A stretch of 64,000 nucleotides of DNA. Origin: Hymenopus coronatus (lineage: Eukaryota; Arthropoda; Insecta; Mantodea; Hymenopodidae). Made by a program: the position numbers and the translations under genes. The notes below the pieces were generated by a model. That model saw only the letters and a program-made list of their open reading frames with translations. It was not told the origin of the DNA and made no database searches. The DNA is taken from NCBI GenBank assembly GCA_030762935.1, contig CM060900.1, positions 431,949,921-432,013,920 of the forward strand. The letters are read 5' to 3'. Below, piece by piece: positions 1 through 10,689 of this stretch; positions within the stretch are counted from its first letter, which is position 1; the number at the start of each line of letters is the position of its first letter.

Positions 1-1189
1 AGCATTACATGCTAAAGCAGGCTGTACCAGCACTGCGCCTTCACTTCTTAAATCTGTATTTCTGTAAACATGTAGATAAAATGTAACAAAGTTAGCTCTT
101 ACATCATAGTAAATACCGGAAATGTCCATTGGAAAATAAACAAATATTGTATTGAGTAAACACATTTAGATTAACACTATTTAGCACAGCCATTGTAACA
201 TTTTGTATTTCAGTTTGTGCTTTATTTAAGTTCCAATGTGAGTAATTTTTTATGGCAAACATTCAAGGGGTTTTTTTTTTTTTTTTTTTGCCAATTTCAT
301 TTAAATTTTCTTCTGTTAATACTGCACACCTTCACATATGATTCCTATTTTTCACTCAACCAGTAGATTCAAATTTATTCACAAGATCAAGATTTGGAGC
401 AATGGATGAAATCTTCACAAATGCAGTGAGTCAAATTGCACTTAAAATAACATACAAATATACTATGCATGCACATTTTTTTAGGCACTTGGCTACCTAG
501 TCTTCATTTGGTAGGTTTTATGCAACTTTGAATGAAGAGCAAGCTGACAAAATTGAGACATGAAGTATGCTATGCACTCTGCCATACAGTGGCCAACACT
601 TCATTCTGTCTGTAGTAGATCCAAGAGTTCATGTACAAGTGTGTGTTGTGCATTTTGTTTAATGCTTCAGTTAATTAGGGGGAAATTAGATAACCTATTC
701 ACCATAATACCTGATGGTCTCAAAGAAAGAAACTTTCTTTGCTTGTCAAAACTTTGTGGAAAGACAGGCAGATTGGCTTTCTCTTCTTCCCCAGCCCTTG
801 TCCCTCCCTGGCTCTCTCTTCTTCTCGATAAAACCAGTAACGAAGAAAAGATGCACTCATAGTATGTTGTTCTAAAGAAAAGATACCTGCAACTCTTGGC
901 ATATGAAAGTGGACTACCGACGCTAATCAGTACATGGTAACTGAAGGACACTAAGACTATCATAAATGTAGAGTGTGGGGAATGAGAAAGCTAGCCAGCA
1001 GTGGCTCTGATGCATACCGTCTGAATGATCAGGTTTTACACCAAACTGTGGTAAACTTACCTGCAGGTGTTCAACTTTATGCAAATCTATCAAACAAGCT
1101 ATGCTTTTATTAATTTCAAGATTCTAATTTAAGATATAAGCATCTTCTATTGCTTTACAGCTGATAATGAAAGGATTAAGCTTACTTAC
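1..1189. other. AT-rich intronic sequence, no exon recognised
   Basis: This stretch lies downstream of the last visible exon of the FLVCR-like minus-strand gene, so it should be intron. It has a poly-T run near 270-289 and short open frames that resemble no protein I know. I looked on the minus strand for the next transporter exon, which should encode the central loop and the second six-helix bundle, and did not find a convincing one. That exon is probably left of the window. Confidence 0.5.
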
Positions 1190-1331
1190 ATATCAGAAGT
1201 AGTAGAAGGGCAATTGTTGGTCCAATCGCCATACCGTAGTACAAAATCTTCAGATCTGCCCCAACATCCTCCAGATTTTTATGGTTGCCAACCACTAGAG
1301 GAGGAATTAAGAAGCCAAGTGCAATTCCAAC
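1190..1331 (-). CDS. FLVCR: FLVCR-like transporter, exon C (helix 6 region)
   Basis: Read on the minus strand, this 142-bp exon follows an acceptor ending CTAAAG and stops at a donor GTAAGTAAG. It opens in phase 0 with VGIALGFLIPPLVV and ends with a hydrophobic helix, YYGMAIGPTIALLLLLIC. The FLVCR family (major facilitator transporters of choline, ethanolamine or heme at the plasma or organelle membrane) has a closely similar segment after its WFGP motif. The previous exon ends in phase 0 with FGNT, giving a continuous GNTVGIALGF like the family's GNQLGxAxGF. There is no stop or frameshift. About 9 kb of intron, filled with transposons, separates it from exon B. Assignment to the family is strong; the paralogue (FLVCR1 or FLVCR2 type) is not resolved. 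Confidence 0.82.
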
Positions 1332-1499
1332 CTTTAGATAAAGAACAAAGAAAATGTTTTATTGCATCACTGGTAAGGAAAAATATAATGTTTGTGACTA
1401 TAATCTAATCAGTGTTCATTGACATTTTGAAACTGGGAAACAAACATATTTTTATTTTATTAATTTGCAATTTTTGTTTTAGTAATAAGCCAATTATGT

Positions 1500-1700
1500 G
1501 TCCCCCCCCCTGTGCGGCCAATTGAGGGGCTACTTGATGGAGAAACAGCGGCTCCAGGTCGTGAGGACCATATTCACTGGCCGGGGGAATCGGAGCGCTG
1601 AACATGTCTCACACACCAATAGTGCACTCCATCCATGGACTGAGATGAGGGATGCAGCGGCCATAGGTATGCCAAGGCTCTTAGTCAGCTGTGCCATGAA
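1500..1700 (+). repeat. Interspersed repeat fragment, related to 54960-55130
   Basis: A locally GC-richer block shares an ordered series of words with 54960-55130: GAGGACC, ACTGG, GTCTC, CCAATA, TGCAC, CCATCCATG and GGGATGCAGC. Shared order in two unrelated contexts argues for an interspersed repeat and not for a gene. The short open frames across it are probably incidental. I cannot name the family. Confidence 0.5.
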
Positions 1701-1833
1701 GCCAGTTAATTGGGTGTCCAACTCGCATGTATTTCCTGGGAACTCTCGTATTTTAAATTTATATTTATATGTTATAATTCTCATAGTGAACTTCAGATAC
1801 TCCCATATTTTTAATATGTAATCATTGTTTGTC

Positions 1834-1844
1834 CTTCATTTTTC
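1834..1844 (+). repeat. Target-site duplication, left copy of I-like LINE
   Basis: The 11-mer CTTCATTTTTC occurs here and again at 6111-6121, exactly outside the GC-rich start and the (ACTC)n tail of the LINE. The two copies are identical, which fixes both ends of the insertion. Confidence 0.85.
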
Positions 1845-2636
1845 TCCCCCCAGGGGCCTACTACGGTAGGTACGGGTTTGGCGCACCCGGGGGTTCCCGA
1901 GCCGCTCACCGCCACTTCACCCTACCCATCGCCATTCACTGTTGCCACGTCTTTTGTTCTGCATTTGTTTGTTTCGTTTGTTTACTTTATCACCCTCTTC
2001 CTCTTCTAGGCTTATGGAACTTAGTAGTTTGTAAGGCATTAGGTTTATTAACTCCTGTCTCACCAGCAGGGATCTTTCACTATCCCCGTGGTTCCTGTCC
2101 CACGGTTCCAGCGCGGCTCCCAATTTGTGTGCTCTACGGAGGTCCCAGGCTTGAAGGTTGGGTGCACCCTCCCCACTGCCCCTATGTGTAGCCTTAGGTG
2201 CGGAGCCCGTCCATACCGTCAAGTACATTCACGTAGCTTGTTAGTAAGCCCGGCCTGTGCTGGTGTCCCGACGAACGCGTTACGTTGTTGGGATAGTTTC
2301 ACGGGCCGGACGTGTTACCGCTGACGTTGCCCCGGCGTAATCAACCACAAGTCCCCTGAATCCGTGCATATGTTCTGTCGCTGCACGGCCTAGAGCGGGG
2401 AGCCACAGACGGTTATTCCTGTGGTAGGGGCTTAAAACCGGGGCGTGCATGGTGAACGGTATACGCATATGGACCAGCAGTGGTGTTTGGAGGGTAACCC
2501 TTGTGACGTAGGCCTTGGGTATCGGTCACGGGATGGTTCCCGTGACGGCACAAACCGTGGAGATTTGGTGTCTTTTCTTCTTTAACCCCCGGATGGCAGG
2601 CTGACGCCGACGGTTCCGGAAGGGGGTCTTTTCAAT
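1845..2636 (+). promoter_or_regulatory. 5' leader of the I-like LINE
   Basis: The leader starts directly after the left target duplication and is much richer in G and C than the surrounding intron. LINEs of this type carry an internal promoter in the 5' leader, so a complete leader is expected on a copy that began transcription at its own start. I could not pick out specific promoter elements. Confidence 0.5.
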
Positions 2637-4460
2637 ATGTCAAACTGCGCACCACCTTCTTATTTTGACCAGTTTATTGTTATGGCTATGTTGAACGAAA
2701 CGAAGAAATTTTCAGACATAAGTCCATTCTACGTGCAAAGGGAAGTTGACAGGATCTGCGGCAAGGTTAAAAACGCGACAAGGCTGCGAGACGGTACGCT
2801 ACTGGTAGAGGTCCACAATAAAGACCAATCGGACAAGCTACTTCGTGCTACTCTGTTGGGATCGTACAGCATCAAAGTTTACCCCCACAAGTCCAGGAAC
2901 ACCTGTAGAGGAGTTGTGACCATCTCTAGCTTAGACGACCTCTCCAATGAAGATATTGCCACCCATCTTTCAGAACAGCGAGTTTGTCAGGCGTACCGTC
3001 TACATGGTAAACGTGAGGGCAAGGAGTACCCATTGCGTACGATCTTTCTCACGTTCAAGAGTACTAGTGTTCCGGAGTTCATATACTGTGGTTACGAATG
3101 TGCTGCCGTCCGCCCGTATGTGCCGAACCCTATGCGGTGCTTCCAAGTGCCAGCGCTTCGGGTGTGGACTTCGATGCGCCGCATGACCGGCAAATGTCTC
3201 AGGACATACATCCCTGGCCTTACCGTTCACGGCTCCACCTTCACCAGCGAACGGGATGTTGCCGACGCTCTAGCCACCTCCTTCGCTGGGACAAGTGCAA
3301 CGGGTAATTACGACAATGCATTTCTTCCCATTAAGGAAGCTGCTGAGAGATTTCGCCTTGATTTTACTAGTGACTGTAGTGAGCCGTACAATGCACCCTT
3401 CACCCTTGCGGAACTAACTCATGCTTTACACGTTGCGATGGACTCTTCTCCTGGTCCCGATGATATTCACCGACAAATGTTGCTTCACCTCCCACCTGCA
3501 GCCGTTACATTCCTTCTGGACCTCTATAACCGCATTTGGCGCGAACAGGTTTTCCCGCCTGTGTGGCGAGAGGGTATTGTCATTCCTATCCCTCGTCCTG
3601 GCAAAGACCGGACCCTCCCATCCTCTTACCGGCCGATTTGCCTCACGAGCGTCGTTTGCAAGACGTTGGAACGCATGATCAGTATTCGGTTTACTTGGTG
3701 GTTGGAGGCGAACGAAGTGCTTTGTTCCGAGCAGTGCGGATTTCGTCGCGGTCGTTCAAGCGTTGATAACCTGGCGCGTATGGAAGCTTATGTACGGAAT
3801 GCTTTCCTTCTGAAGCAGCAAGTCGTGAGTGTCTTTTTTGACCTCGAGAGGGCTTACGACACTACTTGGCGATATGGTGTTCTGCGTAATTTGCACAGTT
3901 CAGGGTTACGCGGCCATCTGGCCCTATTTCTGTGCAACTTTCTCCAGCTGCGCCGCTTTCGTGTCCGTATTGGCAATACTCTCTCGCGGGAGAAGATTCA
4001 GGAGAACGGTGTACCCCAAGGTTCCGTTCTTAGTGTTATGCTTTTTGCCGTGGCCATCAACGGTTTTACTAGCGTGATTCGTAGTGGGATATCATCGTCA
4101 CTGTATGTGGATGACTTTGCGCTGTACTATCGCTCCTACAGCACTGAACATCTCGAACGACAACTCCAGCTCTCCATAAACTCCATCGCTGGTTGGGCGC
4201 TTCGCAATGGTTTTCGTTTTTCCCCTACGAAAACTCAGTGCATACACTTCCACCGTCTTCGCGGAGTACACCCTCCTCCTGACCTCCAATTGAACGGTGA
4301 GCCACTGCCTTTCGTTCCGTCCTTGAAGTTCTTAGGTCTCCACCTAGACCGTGAACTTTCTTGGGTACCCCACATCCGATACCTTCGTGCCTCCTGTGAC
4401 CGATCGCTGCGGATCCTAAAACTCTTTCTGGTGCGTCGTGGGGCGGCGATCGTTCAGTGA
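2637..4460 (+). pseudogene. LINE ORF1-ORF2 fusion: RRM-like gag piece joined to reverse transcriptase
   Basis: The 607-residue frame starts at the ORF1 ATG. Residues 1 to about 165 resemble the RRM-like gag of I and jockey LINEs and end at RCFQ, where a zinc knuckle should begin. The knuckle is visible only in the +1 frame as CQRFG. From about residue 182 the protein is ORF2, with a spacer (PGLTVHG, DVADALATSFA) and then the reverse transcriptase: SSPGPDDIH, PIPRPGKDRTLPSSYRPI, FFDLERAYD (motif A Asp present), GVPQGSVL (motif B) and YVDDFALYY (motif C). The whole endonuclease and the rest of ORF1 are absent, so the fusion comes from an internal deletion near 3170-3190. The frame ends at TGA 4458-4460, where the normal protein would continue; see 4457-5797. 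Confidence 0.85.
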
Positions 4461-5797
4461 TGCTGCGTTTGTACCGTTCACTCGTTCGCTCAAAACTAGA
4501 CTACGGTTGTTTTATTTACGGCGCAGCGACCGCCTCTAAACTTCGCCTTTTAGACACCGTTCATCATATCGGTTTATGTCTTGCTACAGGAGCCTTCCGC
4601 ACTAGTCGTGTGGAATGCTTGTGTGCCGATGCTGATGATCCCCCACTGGCAGTGCGTCGCTCATTTTTACTTTGTTCGTATGCTGCTAAGTTGTCTGCGA
4701 ACCCCCGCCATCCTTGTTTTAACCCTGTGTTACGCCCGGATTATTCACACCGCTATCTGAGGAACGCCACTGCTTCACGCCCCTTTGGTATTCGGTTTCG
4801 TGAACTGCTCTCCGTTAGGGGTCTCAGATTGCCTCCTGTGGAGCGTGTTTTTGTTTATCCGGAACCTCCTTGGCAACTGAGGCGTCCCAGTTTCGACCTG
4901 ACCCTCTCCAACCTTGTGAAACGTTCGACCGCTCCGGAGGTATTTCAGCGACTGTTTTACGAACTTTTAAGCAATTACCGGGCATATGCACCGGTATTCA
5001 CTGACGGCTCCCAGCTGGCAGGAGCTACAGGTTGTGCCTTTTATTTCAATGGAGTAACACATAATTATCGCCTTGCGGACGCCAGTTCGGTATTCACCGC
5101 CGAACTGTACGCTATCTTTTACTTTCTAGATTTTATCTCGCTTTTAGCACCTGGTAGTTTTCTTGTTAGCAGCGATTCCTTGAGTGCCCTACAGGCTCTT
5201 CAGCAGTATACTGGCTCCTCATCACTCGTTATGCGTATTCAATTTCGCCTTTCTGAATTGATTGCTTGCAGCTACCAGTTCATCTTCACGTGGGTTCCAG
5301 GTCATGTCGGTATTGCAGGTAATGAGGTAGCGGATAGGTCTGCCAAGGCTGCCTGCTCCTTGCAGGATTATTCGGAAGCGGCTGTGCCCTCAGGGGATAT
5401 TTCACGTTACTTTCGCAGGTCTCTTCTTTTAGCTTGGCAGCAATCTTGGCAAAACTTAGCAGGTGCACAGCTTCGCACACTCAAAGACACGGTACAGCCA
5501 TGGCTCACATCTTGCCAGCCAAACCGGCGCCGCGAGGTTATCCTTGCGCGTCTGCGTATCGGGCACACGCGGCTAACACATGGCTACCTTCTACGCGCTG
5601 AGCCAGCTCCTATATGTCAGACCTGCGATGTTCGTCTGTCTGTGGCACATGTGTTGCTTGATTGTCCGAAATTTCATCGTGAACGGCAATCCATCGGCCT
5701 GGGTACCTCCTTACCTGCCATTTTATGCGACGACGCCAATTCCGTCGATATGGTGCTACGCTTTGTTGCCTCTATTGACTTCAGCAAAAACATCTGA
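4457..5797 (+). pseudogene. LINE ORF2 C-terminal part: thumb, RNase H and Cys/His tail
   Basis: This frame continues the reverse transcriptase after a single-base shift near 4440-4460, so it is the rest of ORF2 and not a separate gene. It begins with the thumb region (LYRSLVRSKLDYGCFIYG). RNase H follows with its acidic residues in place: FTDGSQ, FTAELYAI, SSDSLSAL and HVGIAGNEVADRSAK. A gag-like tail holds ARLRIGHTRLTHGYLL and a C..C...H....C arrangement (CQTCDV, HVLLDCPKF) typical of ORF2 ends. It finishes at DFSKNI. Only the frameshift and the missing endonuclease stop this copy from being complete. Confidence 0.85.
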
Positions 5798-6021
5798 CCT
5801 GTTTCATGCGTGTGTGCAATTTTAGCCTTTTTAACTTTTTAGACTCTGACTTTTACCATATGGGACCACTTTTTGTGTGTGTGTTTTTAGTTTTTTAACC
5901 TTTTAGCCTTGGTTTTATCACCCGGGCCTTTTCTCGTGTGTGCCTTTGTAAGGGTTTTTAACACATTTTAACTTTTCTTCTCTAGATTTGTTTTTAATGT
6001 GGTTTTCTTTTTCTTAACTTC

Positions 6022-6112
6022 GGGCCCAAATGACCTAGTTGTCGACGGGCCCTTAAACACTACTCACTCACTCACTCACTCACTCACTCACTCACTCACT
6101 CACTCACTCACT
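6022..6112 (+). repeat. LINE 3' terminal hairpin and (ACTC)n tail
   Basis: Two GGGCCC hexamers at 6022-6027 and 6047-6052 can pair across a 19-nt loop. About twelve ACTC units then run from 6062 to the right target duplication. A hairpin plus short tandem tail is a common recognition structure for target-primed reverse transcription. Confidence 0.75.
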
Positions 6113-6121
6113 TCATTTTTC
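6111..6121 (+). repeat. Target-site duplication, right copy of I-like LINE
   Basis: CTTCATTTTTC is identical to 1834-1844 and directly follows the last ACTC unit. Confidence 0.85.
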
Positions 6122-6409
6122 AGTAATGTATATATTTATAATTGCAAAATTCAATTTGACACTAACCTAGGTCACTGTGTAAATAGTAATTGATTAATTT
6201 CTGTTCTGACATAAGAATATGTAGTGAAAAACGTATATTATTGTGCTGGAACTTCTAATCTTTGGTGCAACCAACAATCAAAACCTACTCAAACTGTTGT
6301 AAAAATTTTTGGCATACTTGCATTTCCAGGTTCAAATGCTCACACAGTTTTTTTTTTTCAATAATGGTCAGATCAGGGAAATGAAAATAGCCAAGTATTA
6401 AATTCACTG

Positions 6410-6485
6410 GACAACAAATTTTGACTTATTGTTTGCAACATGAAAGAAACCTCACTTTTCTTAAGGATTACACTATGCTGAACAC
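6410..6485 (-). repeat. LINE remnant shared with 52913-52985
   Basis: The segment with CCTCACTTTTCTTAAGGATT and ATGCTGAAC recurs near 52945-52983. The longer second copy sits beside a minus-strand ORF2 C-terminal remnant, so this is probably a shorter relic of the same old LINE family. Confidence 0.45.
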
Positions 6486-6739
6486 AAATATTGTCACATC
6501 CTGGCTGTGTGCACAGGATGTGGTAATACTAAGAATATGTAATGTTTCATATGTTGGTGACATTGCCAACTTTGTTATTCATATAAACCACCATTAGAGT
6601 GGTTTTTCCTCTTTAGTAATGTGCAAGTGGGAGATGGGCAAGTAAGAAGGATGCCAAGGTTGGCCTCATGCTAAGGTGGTAAAATGCAGAATTTTAATAA
6701 TATAACTGTTTCTATTCAGAAGTGTTTGCCTTTAAATTA

Positions 6740-6810
6740 GTAGGTTAGTCAACATATGCCCAATACTCGAAAAGAGTCTATAGGCTGCTAATAAATTACA
6801 ATTACATCCA
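6740..6810 (+). mobile_element. 5'-truncated CR1-like LINE, 3' end only
   Basis: About 65 bp match the 3' end of the CR1-like LINE at 52630-52682: AGAGTCTATAGGCTGC followed by TAATAAATTACAATTACAT. Only the extreme 3' end is present, as expected of a dead-on-arrival copy. Confidence 0.75.
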
Positions 6811-6951
6811 TGTCCCTTTGCTGGATTGTGTAGGCTATTTTCCTGGTCTTAAAGATGGAATAGAGCTACATTCCCATATGCACGCCTAACTGTAGTGAAA
6901 AGTAAATTTTCCCTAATCCATCCTCTCTTAGCCAAGGGAGTTTCTTGAAGT

Positions 6952-8640
6952 TTATAACAGTAGGTGTGACAATGTGTCAACAAGAATGCTAGATTGGTTC
7001 TGGTTTGAGAATAATAATATTGATGACATGCTTTCTTCTTGTAGTTGAATTAAGGAGCATCCCTGATGACTGTCCAGCATTCTTGCATCCCACTTTCCAT
7101 GGAAACATTTTTCCCTTAATGATTTTTGTTGCTGGAAACATTTGCATTGCTCATTGCTTACTTCCCCACAATGTTCAGGAAAACAATTCAGATGGGAGTG
7201 TAAAAAGTGTAATTTTAGGGATGTATTGTATCCTATTTTGTGATAAGATGACAGCAAATTTGTAATAAGCTCCTCATAGTTTCCAGCTTGTTTGTTTCCC
7301 AAGAAATTGTTTATGACTTCTCTGAAAGAAATCCATACCTGTTTCTCAACATCATTTAAAAGGTGTTCAAATATCTCGGTGAATTTGACAAATCTGTGGG
7401 CCAACAAAAACTCCTTCCTTGAACTTAACCTCACTAATTCTAGGAAATGTTATAACTAGGTATCTGAATGCCAGTCTATATCAGTCAAACTTTTAAGCAA
7501 AATCTTTGATGAGACCAAGTTTTATATGTAGTGGAGGAATTAAAATGTTCTCAAATTCCACCAGAGGCTCAAGTTCAACATTCATTTTTGCAGTTTCCAT
7601 AAGTTGCTTAAAGGCCATTAATTTTTTATGAAATGAGAAGCTCTATCTCTACTGTCACATTCACATATGAAACAATAATGCTTAGTGTAACCAAGTTGGA
7701 GTCCAGTTAATATTTCAATTACTTTGAAGTCTGGATATATTTTCCATTTATACATGTTATAATGAATTGAATCAAGAAGAAGCTTTAGGCTGCCACAAGA
7801 TATCTTGTTATGCAAAAAATAATTAAGAGGAATTGACGGAAACTGATTGCCATTATGGAGTAATTCAGCTTTGAAACTTAATTTTGAAACATCTATAAAC
7901 AACCACTAATGGTCAGAGTTATGAATAATATTCAGAACACTCAATAAGCCACTAACATCACTGCAAAATAATAAATTGCCTTCCTCAGAAAAATATTCCT
8001 CAAGATGATTCTGATAGTCATGAAAAAATGTCACTTTCACATTTTCAGCAAGATAGTACCATAGTTATGATTTGGAGGCTAACTGCTCTGCCTTGGCTTT
8101 AGGAAGTTCCAAGTCTCTGACTAAATCATTTAATTCACTGTGACCAATTTTGCAATGTTCAGATTTAACATCAGGTATAAAGTCAGGATCTGTAAATGTG
8201 GATGTTTGTGGATCACAAGTCTCATCTTCTGAGTATATGGAGTATCATTCAGGGGGTGTTGGAACAGGTAGCTCATCATTGTGGGGTACAGGATGTGTAG
8301 CAGAATGTATACTGGGATATACAATAATCTTCTTTTATAATTCATCAAACCTTGTAGTGGTGGACCCATATAAAATAGACAGTAATTAGTGTGATTTGCT
8401 GGCACCAGCCAAATAACTGGAATGGCAAAAGGCATCAAAAGTCTCTTGTGATGCAACCAATCCAGAAGATTCATGTAGCAAGTGTTACCATACATATGTG
8501 GACATATTCTTTATCTTGGTCTTCTAATTTGCAGAATTCAACAAAACAAGATTGTAAGCCATCTTTATTACAGGAGTAATTTTTCTATGCTGCACAGCAA
8601 ACACACCTCGCCGCAAATGTAACAAATTGTTAGAATAATT
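6952..8640 (-). pseudogene. Relic of an unclassified arthropod element-borne gene
   Basis: Read from 8640 down to 6952, the minus strand gives collinear fragments of one protein in shifting frames. A Cys-bearing head ending in KLEDQDKE comes first. It is followed by PFAIPVIW, then LNDLVRDLELPKAKAEQLAS, LFIDVSKLSFKAELLHNG and LQLGYTKHYCFICECDSRD, and last by LKLHFLHSHLNCFPEH with EVSNEQCKCFQQ. I recognise these words as a family seen many times over in arthropod genomes, but I cannot place it in a named transposon superfamily. At least two stops and several frameshifts show it is dead. It lies in the FLVCR-like intron and shares its strand. Confidence 0.6.
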
Positions 8641-8684
8641 TATGCAGTTTGTGGTATTGCTAACAAGTAAAATAACGTCACCCT

Positions 8685-8965
8685 CCATGGTGTAATGGTT
8701 TACATGCTAACTTCATATACACAAGGTTGCAGGTTCAAACCCGGTGGAGGACAATAGATTTTTTTGGGGTGTAAAAATCCTTAGTATGGCTTCCTTTAGA
8801 GGGGAAGTAAAGCCATTGGTCCCATGTCGTAGATTTACGGCATGTGAAAGAACTTTAAGCCTGAAATAGAGGCCTCTGAGCAAAATTAAGTGGTCTTTCA
8901 CACCCAATTTAGAATAGGGTGCAGAGAACCACATCCATAAATAACATGCCATTACATTTACAAGT
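8685..8965 (+). mobile_element. SINE-A copy (tRNA-headed)
   Basis: The head looks like a tRNA with an A box (TGGTGTAATGG) and a B box (GGTTCAAACCC). The body carries the family words GTAAAAATCCTTAG, TCGTAGATTTACGG, GAGGCCTCTGAGCAAAATTA and CATAAATAACA. Other full or near-full copies are at 23241-23526, 27291-27576, 32624-32880 and 46621-46907. Box A and B spacing implies RNA polymerase III transcription. The aminoacyl stem does not close well, so it is not a working tRNA gene. Confidence 0.85.
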
Positions 8966-9119
8966 AAAATGTAGTATTAAATGAATTTTACAGCACATAA
9001 CAAACTTGTTTACAGTTTTTAAGACCAAGCTTTCGCTTGGGGTTTTAATACTATTTGTAAATCACATCTGCACTCTGAAACACTTCTGAGGCACTGAAGA
9101 GATTTTGTTTTGTCTGTTT

Positions 9120-10055
9120 ATAGACAGACATATTTATTAGTTCCTTCCTCACAATAATACAATTATTCTTCTATCTTCACCATGCTAATTGTGATAAATA
9201 TTAGCAGAAATGATCTTATTACTAGCTTCCTTATAAATAGAAAGGAAATAAGGGGACTAGACTAAAATGATAGTAAAAATCTAAAAAAAAATTGTTGCTC
9301 TGTGATGCAATTGAAATTTGATTCTCTTTGCATGGCTTGGAGTAAAACCAAAAAGATATGAAATGAATGACAACTTCTACTTGAGATAAGTATAAGTATT
9401 GCAAAATTGAAACCAACAAAGAGGAATATCGTGGAAGTGGTTAACTACACTAAAAATGTACACATATAAATTGTATTTTTTAACAAGATCTATATTTTTT
9501 GTAGAGTAAGTTTTTGTCAATCTCTTATAGTCTACTAGTTCTGCTAAAGTGATTCAGAATGAAGAGGGTTCAGAGCGTATTTCTCAAAAGTTCCAGATAT
9601 TCATTTTATTTGGCATGTAAATATCTTTAAGTTATGGCATTTTAATCAAAATCATCAAAGCTATTTTTGAGCACAGCAAAATTTTCAAAATATGTTCCTT
9701 GTAAGGAATAGTTTGGGGTGGGATCATTTTCTTGAAAGTCCTTGTGTCACATTCTTGGAAGATGCAGAACTAATGTTCTGAGTTTATTATTTAATCAGCT
9801 TTTCATTTTTAGTTATATTGTCTCCCTCCCCCAGCCCCAACACATGGACCTTTTTCCAAAAATGTTTTTTTGATTCATGCATCCATAAAACTTTTATATC
9901 TGGTAAAACTCTGTATCAAGTTTTTGGTTGGAATATAATATTATTCCCTATCTACTGTGTATATACATTTTATTTAAAATGTTTAACGCCTGCTTTTACT
10001 ATTAAGGCACTGCAGGTGATGTAGTACATACATGTTAGAGAAAGTGAAAATCAAA
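9120..10055 (-). repeat. Rep1 copy, near full length, minus orientation
   Basis: Read in reverse, this follows the Rep1 order. It starts with a hairpin containing TTTCTCTA, then has TTTTTGGTTGGAATATAAT-like words and a GTCC..ACATGG segment. Next come the ATTTTGATTAAAAT phrase and the CAGAATGAAGAG block, then the GCATGGCC..AAAGAGAA block. It finishes with TGCTAATATTTATC and the AAGAAGAATAATTG end. No protein is encoded. Confidence 0.65.
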
Positions 10056-10355
10056 ACTACTGCAGTTGTTAAATGAAAGCAAGTTTATCTAATAAATAGA
10101 CATACTAATTGTAATGGTAATCAATATTGTCGCACAACAAATAAATTTGAATATTTTGAAGTATCTATTAAAAGCTTTGAGGTCGTATAATTTAAATTAA
10201 AATATTTAATTTTAAATATCAATCATCTGTTCAATTAATGTGAGATTTATGCTCAAAACTTGTGCTAAATTATTGTCACCCAATCCTCCTTACTATCATG
10301 TTCAAAAGTTGGTCATCCTAGTTAGCAATGAAGTAAATAACAGCAATAAGCTTAC

Positions 10356-10580
10356 CGTGTTACCAAATACTCCAAGAGAGCAAGCTGTGGACACTTCCCT
10401 TGGACCAAACCAAACTGCTGCAAGATGTGCTGGTATCCCTAAGATAAATATCTGGGCTGACCCAGCTAGTGTTTGTCCCATGAAGGCCAAGTAGAATTGT
10501 TCAGGATCTGCAGAGAAAACCTTACGCCAGGCTCCAATTGTCATTATAACACCACCACACACAAGTGTGAATCGAAGGCC
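10356..10580 (-). CDS. FLVCR: FLVCR-like transporter, exon B (helices 3-5)
   Basis: This 225-bp minus-strand exon is bounded by an acceptor TTCCAG and a donor GTAAGC, both in phase 0. It encodes GLRFTLVCGGVIMTIGAW, then GQTLAGSAQIFILGIPAH and WFGPREVSTACSLGVFGNT. The run GQ-x5-AQ-x-FILG-P followed by VWFG and EVSTAC is diagnostic of the FLVCR family. The Gln of the SAQIF motif corresponds to a residue reported to line the substrate site in vertebrate FLVCR proteins. The exon is fully open and joins in phase to exon A (ending QKK) and exon C (starting VGIALG). Purifying constraint is likely, since sequence around it is badly decayed. Confidence 0.9.
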
Positions 10581-10689
10581 CTGGAAGGAACATTTCTGCA
10601 ATTACTTACTTTATTCTTAGCCAAGTATTAATCTCACCTCAAGTGTGTTTTATTTTATCAGCTGCTTTACAAAGATGAATGGATGAATA

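Larger units (their letters stand above)
1845..6110 (+). mobile_element. I-like LINE, internally deleted but with both ends present
   Basis: This 4.27-kb non-LTR retrotransposon sits antisense in an intron of the FLVCR-like gene. A GC-rich 5' leader of about 790 bp precedes an ORF1 start at 2637. ORF1 runs through its RRM-like part and into a damaged CCHC knuckle, then passes abruptly into ORF2 just upstream of the reverse transcriptase. Reverse transcriptase, RNase H and a C-terminal Cys/His segment follow to 5797. The 3' end has a GGGCCC..GGGCCC hairpin and a tetranucleotide tail. The apurinic-type endonuclease is missing. RNase H downstream of the reverse transcriptase places it among the I/R1/LOA-type lineages; the exact clade is not settled. 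Perfect 11-bp target duplications suggest a recent insertion of an already deleted copy. Confidence 0.88.

Noticed and set aside
667..963. A further FLVCR-like exon on the minus strand
   Set aside because: The frame is open, but none of its residues match the Pro-rich loop or helices expected after exon C.
8685..8760. tRNA gene (and the similar heads at 23450, 27510, 28898, 32624, 38011, 38826, 40384)
   Set aside because: A and B boxes match, but acceptor stems do not close, anticodon arms are irregular, and each is followed by a shared SINE body.
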